A stretch of DNA of 8,491 bases from Ardenticatenia bacterium (lineage in GTDB: Bacteria; Chloroflexota; Anaerolineae; Aggregatilineales; Aggregatilineaceae), in the NCBI GenBank assembly GCA_026984385.1, contig JALSSH010000487.1:1-8491 (forward strand), given 5' to 3'. The notes beneath the pieces are model-generated. The model was given only the letters and a program-made list of their open reading frames with translations, was not told the DNA's origin and searched no databases. Every line of letters begins with the position of its first letter. Within the stretch, counting starts at the first letter, position 1. The translations under genes and the position numbers were made by a program. Of the stretch, positions 1 to 5,265 are shown piece by piece.

Positions 1-1119
1 GGTCAGGGGGGCGCGCGTTGCGGTGGCGCTGGACGCTTGCGTAGAGGTAGCGCTCGGCGTGGCGCTAAGTGTGACGCTCGGCGTGGCGCTGGGGTGCGGC
101 GTTTGGCTGATCGCGGCAAGCACGCTTCCGTCGCCCGGGTCCAGCGGTAAGGTCGGCGTGGCGGTAAACAACAACGCCGCCTGGTTCGGCGACGCTGAGG
201 GCGGTACGGCGCTGGTTTCGCCGCCTGGGGCGAGGGGGGAGGCCGTCCCTCCTCCGGAACTTGCCCCGCTTAGCGAAAAGGTCTGGTCGAAAAGCTCCCC
301 GCGTCCGCCCAGTGAGCCTTGCGGCTGATTGTTGACCGTGAGTTGCAACGCGCCCGCGTCGTTGGTGCGCACATTGACGCTTTGCTGGCCGGTGTAGTTG
401 AGCAGCACGCCCGGGTCAACCGCGCCCTCATAGACGACCAGGCCGTCGGCTTCCACCCGCACCCAAGCGCGCCGTGTCACCTCGATCAGCACGGTAACGC
501 CCGTGCCGGTCAGCGTGGGCGGTGTGTAAACCGCCGTCCCCTGGGTGGGCGGTGTGGCCGTTTGCTCACCCTCGGGCAACGCGGCGGCGTCCTCGGTGGG
601 CACTTGGGTTTGCGGCGGCGTAGGTGTGTTAACGTTGGGCAATACCGGCTGCGTTTCTTGCGCCGCCCACTCATCCAGCGCGTATTTGCCGCCGAGCACC
701 AACGCGATCACCGCCGCGCCTGCGATCAACACGATCACCATCTGCGCCAAAATGCCGCGTTTACGGCGGATGGGGCGCTGGCGAGGCGCGACACCGTTAG
801 GCGTGGCGGGGGGCCGAACAACCGATGGCGCAGGCTGCGAGCTGGCCGCCGCCAACGGGAGAGGACGGCGGCGTTTGCGCCCCTTGCCGCTGCTTTCCAA
901 TTCGGCCAGCAAAAGCGCAATATCCAGCCCCAGGAAGCGCGCATAGTTGCGCAAAAAGCCCTGAGCCTGGACGGACGTCATGGCCGAATAGTCTCCGGCT
1001 TCGAGCGCTTCCAGATATTTGATGCGGATGCGTGTGGCCTGGACCGCGTCTTCGAGCGTCAGCTCGCGCGCTTCGCGCGCCTCACGCAAGCGTTGTCCGA
1101 TCAGTTCTGCTTCGTTCAC
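1..1119 (-). CDS. rodZ: RodZ-like helix-turn-helix membrane protein, 3' end cut by window edge
   Basis: RodZ-family proteins are bitopic inner-membrane proteins that link the MreB cytoskeleton to cell-wall synthesis. The frame is open to the window edge, giving 373 residues without a stop. Residues about 4-75 form a Cro/RodZ-type HTH (IGQRLREAREARELTLED, then IKYLEALEAGDYSAM and GFLRNYARFLGLD). A basic stretch (KGRKRRR near 79-85, RRKRG near 118-122) precedes one membrane helix at about 123-143. Residues about 203-285 resemble the periplasmic DUF4115 domain (VTVLIEVTRRAWVRVEADG, then NVRTNDAGALQLTVN). The rest is a Ser/Ala/Thr/Pro-rich tail. I chose the GTG start at 1119 because GGGGAGAGG lies four bases upstream and the HTH begins at once. 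The gene has its own promoter just after the rplI terminator. Family assignment is firm; a role in cell shape is family knowledge. Confidence 0.85.
   Translation of the reverse strand, partial: MNEAELIGQRLREAREARELTLEDAVQATRIRIKYLEALEAGDYSAMTSVQAQGFLRNYARFLGLDIALLLAELESSGKGRKRRRPLPLAAASSQPAPSVVRPPATPNGVAPRQRPIRRKRGILAQMVIVLIAGAAVIALVLGGKYALDEWAAQETQPVLPNVNTPTPPQTQVPTEDAAALPEGEQTATPPTQGTAVYTPPTLTGTGVTVLIEVTRRAWVRVEADGLVVYEGAVDPGVLLNYTGQQSVNVRTNDAGALQLTVNNQPQGSLGGRGELFDQTFSLSGASSGGGTASPLAPGGETSAVPPSASPNQAALLFTATPTLPLDPGDGSVLAAISQTPHPSATPSVTLSATPSATSTQASSATATRAPLT
51..90. repeat. 16-bp direct repeat in the low-complexity tail of the RodZ-like gene
   Basis: CGCTCGGCGTGGCGCT occurs at 51-66 and again at 75-90, a 24-bp period equal to eight codons. 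In the protein this gives the tandem SATPSVTL / SATPSATS. It is a short in-frame duplication inside the Ser/Ala/Thr/Pro-rich tail and looks like simple repeat expansion, not a mobile element. Confidence 0.75.
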
Positions 1120-1143
1120 GACGCCTCTCCCCTGTTGGCGGGG

Positions 1144-1149
1144 ATTATA
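1144..1149 (-). promoter_or_regulatory. -10 box for the RodZ-like gene
   Basis: The minus strand reads TATAAT at 1149-1144, a perfect sigma-70 -10 hexamer. It would start transcription near 1137, about 18 nt before the GTG start and so leaving a very short leader. The best -35 candidate is weak (TGGAAA, 16-bp spacer). It lies between the rplI terminator hairpin and the ribosome binding site, where a separate promoter would be expected. Confidence 0.5.
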
Positions 1150-1152
1150 GCG

Positions 1153-1180
1153 AAAAGCGGGTGTTTTTCCAGCACCCGCT
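1153..1180 (-). terminator. Probable intrinsic terminator after rplI
   Basis: The arms at 1156-1163 and 1173-1180 (AGCGGGTG and CACCCGCT) are perfectly complementary over 8 bp with a 9-nt loop. On the minus strand the second arm runs into TTTT. It begins 57 nt after the rplI stop, just before the next promoter. The T-run is short, so termination may be partial. Confidence 0.55.
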
Positions 1181-1236
1181 CATCCAGCCTGGTATGCGCC
1201 TGTGTACGCCCACTGACCGCGCGAACGGCGGCGGTT

Positions 1237-1869
1237 TTACGCTTCGGCGGTCGCGCCCTCGACGGCTTCGGCCTCTTCAGCTTGCTCAAAAACCACCGGC
1301 GCGGCTTCTTCAGCGGCCTGGGGTTCTTCGATGGGTTCGGCCTCCGGCTCTTCGCCCGCACGCTTTTGGAAGCCCAACTCAACCAACGAGTCCACCAGTT
1401 CACCACGCTGATAGGCGTCAACTTCTTCTTCGCGCACAATCACGACGCGGATCACCGGCGAGATTTCCCCGCTAAAGCGCACGGGCACTTCGTGAATGCC
1501 CAGCTCTCGCAAGGGACGCTCGCTGATACGGCGGCGGTTGATGTCCACGCCGGTTTTTTCCAACAACGCGGCGGCGATGTCGCGCGTGGTCACCGAGCCG
1601 TAGAGCTTGTTGTTTTTGCCCGCCTTGACGCCTAAAACCAATTCCACGCCGTCAATTTTGGCGGCGGCTTCGTTTTCCATCGCCAGCAAACGCTCGCGGT
1701 TTTCGCGTGCACGCTCGATCAACTTCTGGTTGGCGCGCAACGCCCCGGGCGTGGCCTTGATCGCCAGCCCGCGCGGGATCAAATAGTTGCGTGCGAAGCC
1801 GTCGGCCACGTCCACCACGTCACCCGCCACGCCGTGCTTGTAGATGTATTCCTTGAGTATGACCTTCAT
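1237..1869 (-). CDS. rplI: 50S ribosomal protein bL9 with acidic C-terminal extension
   Basis: bL9 binds 23S rRNA near the base of the L1 stalk and helps maintain frame. The protein is 210 residues, against about 148 for a usual bL9. The N-terminal domain is clear (MKVILKEYIYKHGVAGDVVD, then GFARNYLIPRGLAIKAT at about 24-40). A charged connecting helix follows (about 45-70), then the C-terminal domain with KLYGSVTTRDIA at 88-99 and PVRFSGEISPVIRVVIV at 129-145. Residues after about 148 are additional, and from 172 on the chain is nearly all Glu, Ala and Pro. The ATG at 1869 is chosen because it matches the family N-terminus and has AAGGAAGG upstream. The frame stays open further upstream, but that part has no family match. 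It is monocistronic, between its own promoter and terminator. Confidence 0.95.
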   Translation of the reverse strand: MKVILKEYIYKHGVAGDVVDVADGFARNYLIPRGLAIKATPGALRANQKLIERARENRERLLAMENEAAAKIDGVELVLGVKAGKNNKLYGSVTTRDIAAALLEKTGVDINRRRISERPLRELGIHEVPVRFSGEISPVIRVVIVREEEVDAYQRGELVDSLVELGFQKRAGEEPEAEPIEEPQAAEEAAPVVFEQAEEAEAVEGATAEA

Positions 1870-1904
1870 CGTCCCAGGCCTTCCTTGATCAGCAATTTTG
1901 GCGA

Positions 1905-1919
1905 GCGGTATCATACCGC
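1905..1919. promoter_or_regulatory. 15-bp palindrome overlapping the rplI -10 box
   Basis: GCGGTAT, a central C, then ATACCGC form a perfect inverted repeat of 7-bp arms. It fully covers the proposed rplI -10 hexamer at 1915-1910. A palindrome in this place suits a dimeric repressor operator, though a transcript hairpin near the 5' end is also possible. No known regulator is recognised. Confidence 0.45.
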
Positions 1920-1938
1920 AATTCGGCAACCATATCCA
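1910..1938 (-). promoter_or_regulatory. Probable rplI promoter
   Basis: On the minus strand TGGATA (1938-1933) is followed after 17 bp by TATGAT (1915-1910). These match the -35 at 4 of 6 and the -10 at 5 of 6 positions. Predicted initiation near 1903 leaves a leader of about 34 nt carrying AAGGAAGG ahead of the ATG. Confidence 0.5.
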
Positions 1939-1966
1939 GGGTGAAGTGGCGTTTGTGCCCAATTCA

Positions 1967-1995
1967 TTGACGGAAACGACCTCAGTGGTCATAAT
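1967..1995 (+). promoter_or_regulatory. Promoter for the phosphoribosyltransferase gene
   Basis: TTGACG at 1967-1972 and CATAAT at 1990-1995 are separated by exactly 17 bp, each one base from the sigma-70 consensus. Initiation near 2002 gives a leader of about 42 nt. It lies upstream of, and points away from, the rplI promoter, forming a compact divergent control region. Confidence 0.65.
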
Positions 1996-2043
1996 GAGCA
2001 TAACATCCGTTAAGGCCGTACCTGTATAAGGACGTTGCACCCT

Positions 2044-2586
2044 ATGACCGAATCGCCGCGTACCCCACTTCGGCAGGAATGGCTCACCTGGGAGGATGTG
2101 GACAAACTGGTGGACGTGCTCGTGCCCCAATTGCGCGCCGCCGGTCATTTCGACGCGATGGTGATGATCACACGCGGAGGCATTATCCCGGGCGGGCTGT
2201 TGTGCGAGGCGCTCAACATCACCCACGTGCTCACCGCCGCCGTAGACTTCCCCAGCACCATCAGCAATAAACAAGCCCGCTTGCTGGTCTTCCCTTCGTT
2301 TTTGCAATTTCCGGAAGACGCCTTGCTCCGCGACCGCCGCGTGCTGATCGTGGACGACGTTTGGGGCAGCGGACGCACCAGTACCGCCGTCAAAAGCCGC
2401 TGTGAGTCCGCAGGGGCCACACCTTTTACCTGCGTGTTTCACTTCAACCCCTACCGCTCGCTCTTCAGCCGTGCCGAGCCGAATTTCTACGGGGCGATCA
2501 CCGACGCCTATATTGTCTATCCCTGGGAAATGGGGCGAGACCTCAAAGGTATAACGGCTGCGCAGGGCGTGCCGCCGCAACAATGA
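2044..2586 (+). CDS. Phosphoribosyltransferase, purine salvage (xanthine/guanine PRT-like)
   Basis: Type I phosphoribosyltransferases join a purine base (or another acceptor) to PRPP in the cytoplasm. The protein is 180 residues. The PRPP-binding motif is clear at 99-112 (RVLIVDDVWGSGRT), with the two adjacent Asp and the Gly-x-Gly-x-Thr-like loop. An upstream Arg-Gly-Gly loop sits at 44-46 (MITRGGIIPGG), typical of the PPi-binding loop. The WEDVD segment near 16-20 and a Trp near 161 resemble the xanthine/guanine PRT group, but substrate cannot be read from the sequence. ATG at 2044 is preferred over the in-frame TTG at 2035 because AAGGA at 2028-2032 lies 11 nt before the ATG but only 2 nt before the TTG. 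It is the only plus-strand gene here and stands alone. Confidence 0.8.
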   Translation: MTESPRTPLRQEWLTWEDVDKLVDVLVPQLRAAGHFDAMVMITRGGIIPGGLLCEALNITHVLTAAVDFPSTISNKQARLLVFPSFLQFPEDALLRDRRVLIVDDVWGSGRTSTAVKSRCESAGATPFTCVFHFNPYRSLFSRAEPNFYGAITDAYIVYPWEMGRDLKGITAAQGVPPQQ

Positions 2587-2705
2587 CGAGGGAAAGCACC
2601 GCAGCGCCTCCCCAAAGCGCCGTCACAACGCGCAAGTGCACCTACCCCCTCAGGCCGAGGCTGACCGAGGGGCGACGGACGCTATCACCAGACACAAAAC
2701 CGCGC

Positions 2706-2957
2706 CTAGGATTTTCCTTCGTCCGAAACCATCCGCTTCTTATACCGATAGGTGATGCGCCCGCGCGTGAGGTCATAGGGCGTCATCTCCACGCGCACAC
2801 GGTCACCTAACAGAATGCGGATATAGTATTTGCGCATTTTGCCGGAAAGGTAGGCCAACACCCGATGCCCGTTGTCCAGTTCCACAATAAACTGGGTGTT
2901 GGGCAGGGCTTCCACGACCGTCCCTTCCATTTCGATCTTATCACCACGTTTCGCCAT
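2706..2957 (-). CDS. infA: Translation initiation factor IF-1
   Basis: IF-1 is a one-domain OB-fold protein that blocks the 30S A site during initiation. The 83-residue protein carries the family core: MAKRGDKIEMEGTVVEALPN, LDNGHRVLAYLSGKMRK at about 27-43, YIRILLGDRVRVEMTPYDL at 45-63 and the GRITYRYKK end at 66-74. It is about ten residues longer than the usual 72, through the short polar tail RMVSDEGKS. AGGGA lies shortly before the ATG. It follows rpsU on the same strand after a 236-nt gap with hairpins but no clear promoter, so the two may be cotranscribed. It converges on the phosphoribosyltransferase gene. Confidence 0.97.
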   Translation of the reverse strand: MAKRGDKIEMEGTVVEALPNTQFIVELDNGHRVLAYLSGKMRKYYIRILLGDRVRVEMTPYDLTRGRITYRYKKRMVSDEGKS

Positions 2958-2977
2958 AATTTCCCTGGCTTTCTGCC

Positions 2978-2998
2978 ACGCTTTGCGTTTGCAAGCGT
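2978..2998 (-). promoter_or_regulatory. Hairpin in the infA 5' leader
   Basis: ACGCT (2978-2982) and TGC (2984-2986) pair with GCAAGCGT (2991-2998), giving an 8-bp stem with one bulged base and a GTTT loop (AAAC on the minus strand). It ends about 20 nt before the infA start, close enough to affect ribosome loading. No regulatory class is recognised. Confidence 0.35.
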
Positions 2999-3102
2999 AT
3001 CTTTAGCGGACGACCATCACGTCGGCGGCTTGCCGCCCAACGTTTATTTGGACAGTCACGGAATATCGAATGCGGTTGCGTGTGTGCGGGTGCGGGGCAA
3101 CG

Positions 3103-3128
3103 TGGCAAGAGGCACACGCCCCTTGCCA
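3103..3128 (-). other. Structured hairpin in the rpsU-infA gap
   Basis: TGGCAAG (3103-3109) pairs with CTTGCCA (3122-3128), and GGC (3111-3113) with GCC (3118-3120) around a 4-nt loop. The one mismatch on the plus strand (A-C) becomes a G-U pair in minus-strand RNA, giving an unbroken 11-bp stem in the sense of the flanking genes. No T-run follows, so it is not a normal intrinsic terminator. It may be an RNA processing or stability element. A smaller hairpin, GGCGG-CTTG-CCGCC, lies at 3024-3037. Confidence 0.45.
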
Positions 3129-3193
3129 GCCCAAAGCCGTGAGCGGTTCAACACATTGCGTAGCGTGTGCGGCAGCCTTGCGGCGCGCTGTGC

Positions 3194-3394
3194 TTAGCGT
3201 GATTGTTGTTTGCGCTGCTTGCGGCGCGCACGGCGGATCGCTTTTTTCTTTTGGATGCGGCGCAACTCGCTTTTAGAAACATGCCAACGCTTGCGCCGTA
3301 CCGTGCTCAGGATGCCGCTTTTGGCAACGCTTTTACGAAAGCGCTTGAGCAACTGTTCTTGCGATTCGCCGGGTTGCAATTCCACATGAGCCAC
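3194..3394 (-). CDS. rpsU: 30S ribosomal protein bS21
   Basis: bS21 is a small, strongly basic 30S protein near the mRNA exit platform that helps initiation. The 66-residue protein has the family layout: an acidic-polar N-terminus (MAHVELQPGESQEQLLKRFR), then SGILSTVRRKRW at about 26-37 and a C-terminus packed with Lys and Arg (RIQKKKAIRRARRKQRKQQ). The start is GTG at 3394; the nearby ATG is out of frame. GGTGGTG about eight bases upstream can serve as ribosome binding site. A promoter upstream overlaps the S1 terminator, so rpsU starts its own transcript. Confidence 0.95.
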   Translation of the reverse strand: MAHVELQPGESQEQLLKRFRKSVAKSGILSTVRRKRWHVSKSELRRIQKKKAIRRARRKQRKQQSR

Positions 3395-3429
3395 GTTTGC
3401 TTCACCACCCTTCTTTCACATTTTTTCAT

Positions 3430-3439
3430 TCACTAGTGA
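3430..3439. promoter_or_regulatory. 10-bp perfect palindrome at the rpsU transcription start
   Basis: TCACTAGTGA is a perfect palindrome lying 2 bp downstream of the -10 box, over the predicted start near 3435. It could be an operator or chance; nothing else supports regulator binding. Confidence 0.3.
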
Positions 3440-3441
3440 CG

Positions 3442-3471
3442 GTATAACAAAATGCGTTCGCCGGTGCTCAA
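3442..3471 (-). promoter_or_regulatory. rpsU promoter
   Basis: On the minus strand TTGAGC (3471-3466) and TTATAC (3447-3442) are separated by 18 bp. The -35 box shares bases with the T-run of the S1 terminator, so one transcript ends where the next promoter begins. Initiation near 3435 gives a leader of about 40 nt. Confidence 0.55.
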
Positions 3472-3499
3472 AAACAAGGGCAGGTGTGAGAACCTGCCC
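3470..3499 (-). terminator. Intrinsic terminator of the S1 gene
   Basis: The arms GGGCAGGT (3478-3485) and ACCTGCCC (3492-3499) pair perfectly over 8 bp with a 6-nt loop. On the minus strand the stem is followed by TTGTTTTT. It lies 26 nt past the S1 stop codon, a classic rho-independent terminator position. Confidence 0.85.
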
Positions 3500-3525
3500 C
3501 TGTATATCGCCTTGAGTGCAAACGG

Positions 3526-4875
3526 CTATTCGGTCATCGTTTCGTCCTCGGCAACCGGCCTCACGGTTTCCGATTCTACCGTGTCCGGCTCGCTTGCGCC
3601 AGACTCAATTTGTGCCTCGGCTTGTGCCTCAACTTGCGCAACGGGCGCCTCGGTCTCGTCAGCGGCGGGCGCTTCGGCTTCGGCGATCGGTTCGGCGGCT
3701 TCCAGCGCGTCCGCCGTTTCCGCGAGCGTATCCAGCTCTTCTTGTACGGCGGCTTCCAGCGCATTTTCCACGTCGCGGATGCTCAGCCCCAGCCGTTGAC
3801 GGTGCGGCTCGATGCTGATAATGCGCGCCTGGATGGTCATGCCTTCGCGCAACACGTCGCCCGGGTTGGCCGGTGCGGGGTCGGAAATTTGGCTGGCGTG
3901 CAAAAGCGCTTCGATCCCCGGCTCCAAGCTCACAAACGCGCCGAACTGCGTCACACGGCTGATCGTGCCTTCCACGATCTGCCCGACATGGTACATCTCG
4001 TCCACCTGAGACCAGGGGTTCGGCTGCAAACGCTTGAGCGAAAGCCCGATACGGCGACCGTCTTGGTCCAGGCGCAGCACATACACGTCAATCTCATCAC
4101 CCACGCTCAGCACCTCGCGCGGGTGCTTGACGCGATGCCAAGCCAGCTCGCTGATGTGGATCAGGCCGTCGGCCCCGCCCAAATCTACGAACGCGCCGAA
4201 GTCCCGCAGCCCGCTGACCACGCCGCGCCGCGTTTCGCCTTCCTTCAAGCTGGCGAGCAACTGGTCCTTGCTCGCGTCGCGCAACTCGCGCTGCGCCTCG
4301 CGTTGGCTGAGCACCAAACGCCGACGCCGACGGTTCACCTCGATCACCTTCACGGCGATCTGTTGACCGATCAAGCTCCGCAGATGGGCGGTGCGTTCTT
4401 CCTCGTTCAGACCGCGCGGCAGATTGACCACGTGGCTGGCGGGCACGAAGCCGCGCAAGTTGCCGAAAGGCACGATCAAGCCGCCGCGATTGGCGTCCGC
4501 AATCTCGCCCTCGATAATCTTGCCGGCGTTCATCAGCTCTTCGGCGCGAATCCAATCTTCGTTTTGCTTGGCTTGCGCCACCGAGACGATCATATTGCCC
4601 TCGTCGTCTTCGGTGCGCACGATCATCACCGCGATCTGGTCGCCGACGTGCACTTCCAGCTCTTCGCCCAGTCGGTCCAAGTCGCTGCGCGGCACGACGC
4701 CGTCGCGCTTCAGGCCGAGGTCAACGAGTAGGCCCATGTGGTCAACCGAAAGCACCGTGCCGGTCACGATATCGCCACGTTCGGGCAAAGCAACTGCGAA
4801 GGATTCCTCCAACAAGGTGAGGAAATCCATCTCCGATTCGGGTACGTCTGTGGGTGTTTGTGTACTATCTATCAT
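3526..4875 (-). CDS. rpsA: Ribosomal protein S1-like protein, four S1 domains plus acidic tail
   Basis: S1 domains are OB-folds that bind single-stranded RNA; bacterial S1 helps the 30S subunit load and unfold mRNA. The protein is 449 residues with four S1 repeats at about 33-103, 118-192, 213-282 and 296-367. Domains 3 and 4 are closest to consensus (SGLRDFGAFVDLGGADGLIH with ISEL; TQFGAFVSLEPGIEALLHAS). Domain 2 is degenerate, with VPFGNLRGFVPASHV. Residues 368-449 are Ala/Glu-rich and acidic, and probably disordered. Four domains with a tail match the shorter S1 of many non-proteobacteria, not the six-domain E. coli form. The start at 4875 has GCAGGT just upstream; Met16 is a possible alternative. 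No good promoter lies between the upstream terminator (4931-4972) and this gene, suggesting expression by readthrough. Confidence 0.9.
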   Translation of the reverse strand: MIDSTQTPTDVPESEMDFLTLLEESFAVALPERGDIVTGTVLSVDHMGLLVDLGLKRDGVVPRSDLDRLGEELEVHVGDQIAVMIVRTEDDEGNMIVSVAQAKQNEDWIRAEELMNAGKIIEGEIADANRGGLIVPFGNLRGFVPASHVVNLPRGLNEEERTAHLRSLIGQQIAVKVIEVNRRRRRLVLSQREAQRELRDASKDQLLASLKEGETRRGVVSGLRDFGAFVDLGGADGLIHISELAWHRVKHPREVLSVGDEIDVYVLRLDQDGRRIGLSLKRLQPNPWSQVDEMYHVGQIVEGTISRVTQFGAFVSLEPGIEALLHASQISDPAPANPGDVLREGMTIQARIISIEPHRQRLGLSIRDVENALEAAVQEELDTLAETADALEAAEPIAEAEAPAADETEAPVAQVEAQAEAQIESGASEPDTVESETVRPVAEDETMTE

Positions 4876-4930
4876 TTTTACCTGCGTTTAGCCCCTTAGG
4901 GTGGATTTTTGACTTCCGGAGCGGAAACAC

Positions 4931-4972
4931 AAAAAACCGGCGCGGTCTGGTTTCGCCAGGACCGGCAGCCGG
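4931..4972 (-). terminator. Strong intrinsic terminator between the leader/sRNA and S1
   Basis: The stem pairs CCGGC (4937-4941) with GCCGG (4968-4972), CGGT (4943-4946) with ACCG (4961-4964) and CTGG (4947-4950) with CCAG (4956-4959), with small internal loops and a 5-nt apical loop. On the minus strand it is followed by six T (4936-4931). It lies 55 nt before the S1 start, so it can end a free RNA or act as an attenuator for S1. Confidence 0.85.
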
Positions 4973-5124
4973 TATGCTAGGCATTGTGCTTATAGACGCG
5001 CCGCGCGTGCGTGGGTCATACGATTGTTCTGTGTGTTGGGGAATGCCCCCCAACCTTGCCATCTAAGAAGCCATCTCAAACCCACGTGATTCACTGACGC
5101 AAACGCGCCCTCCTTTCCAGAGTC
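4931..5124 (-). ncRNA. Structured ~195-nt transcript: unassigned small RNA or attenuated S1 leader
   Basis: The unit is bounded by a perfect-consensus promoter and a six-U terminator, and holds no convincing ORF. On the minus strand GCGCG and TGCGT (5109-5105 and 5102-5098) can pair with ACGCA and CGCGC (5013-5009 and 5008-5004). GGGT (5082-5079) pairs with ACCC (5016-5013, sharing one base with the previous helix), and the apical helix TTGGGG/CCCCAA has a GGCATT loop. These make a rod with a wide internal bubble. AAGGAGG lies near the 5' end. The rod with bubble recalls 6S RNA, but the apical arm is too short. It lacks tmRNA, RNase P RNA and SRP RNA signatures. Position just before S1 suggests a leader controlled by termination. 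Transcription is well supported; identity is unknown. Confidence 0.6.
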
Positions 5125-5130
5125 CGCTGG

Positions 5131-5159
5131 ATTATAGTCGCTGAGGGGAACTTTGTCAA
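5131..5159 (-). promoter_or_regulatory. Perfect-consensus sigma-70 promoter for the S1 leader/sRNA
   Basis: The minus strand has TTGACA (5159-5154), a 17-bp spacer and TATAAT (5136-5131), all matching consensus exactly. Initiation is expected at 5124 or 5123. It is the strongest promoter in the window, fitting a highly expressed stable RNA or ribosomal protein transcript. Confidence 0.9.
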
Positions 5160-5179
5160 ACGAAATGACAACATTTCGT
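5160..5179. promoter_or_regulatory. 8-bp-arm palindrome abutting the -35 box
   Basis: ACGAAATG (5160-5167) and CATTTCGT (5172-5179) are perfect inverted repeats around ACAA. The palindrome ends one base from the -35 hexamer, the place where an activator or repressor dimer often binds. It is AT-richer than the GC-rich hairpins beyond it and looks like a different kind of element. Confidence 0.45.
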
Positions 5180-5183
5180 GCAA

Positions 5184-5262
5184 GCTCGCCCCTCCCACGC
5201 GAGCCGGTGAGCATCGGAGCGTGGGAGGACGATAAAGTCCCGCCGCCGGTGAACGCTCACCG
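5184..5262. repeat. Hairpin-rich stretch with competing pairings
   Basis: CCTCCCACGC (5191-5200) and GCGTGGGAGG (5219-5228) form a perfect 10-bp stem with an 18-nt loop. GCTCGC (5184-5189) and GCGAGC (5199-5204) form an alternative 6-bp stem that excludes it. GGAC/GTCC (5227-5240) and CGGTGA/TCACCG (5247-5262) follow. GCCGGTGA occurs twice (5203-5210, 5245-5252). No gene is visible here. It may be structured RNA or part of the palindromic element to its right. Confidence 0.5.
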
Positions 5263-5265
5263 TCG

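Noticed and set aside
319..1635. Long plus-strand ORF opposite rodZ and rplI, and the similar one at 3610-4731 opposite S1
   Set aside because: Both are His/Arg/Leu-rich mirror frames of firmly identified minus-strand genes in GC-rich DNA, with no recognisable domains.
1870..2583. Extension of the bL9 frame upstream of the ATG at 1869
   Set aside because: The extra part is antisense to the phosphoribosyltransferase gene, crosses both promoters, and has no bL9 similarity.
2646..2672. CCCCTC / GAGGGG hairpin between the convergent genes as a shared terminator
   Set aside because: Only 6 bp with a 15-nt loop and no T-run in either direction; the 119-bp gap shows no convincing signal.
4931..5124. 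6S, SRP, tmRNA or RNase P RNA identity for the transcript before S1
   Set aside because: The apical arm is much shorter than in 6S RNA, and the conserved signatures of SRP RNA, tmRNA and RNase P RNA are not found. A 6S-like rod cannot be fully excluded without a covariance search.
4990..5214. 74-codon minus-strand ORF over the leader RNA
   Set aside because: It begins upstream of the perfect promoter, so its start would not be in the transcript. The internal GTG is too far (14 nt) from AAGGAGG, and the protein resembles no family.
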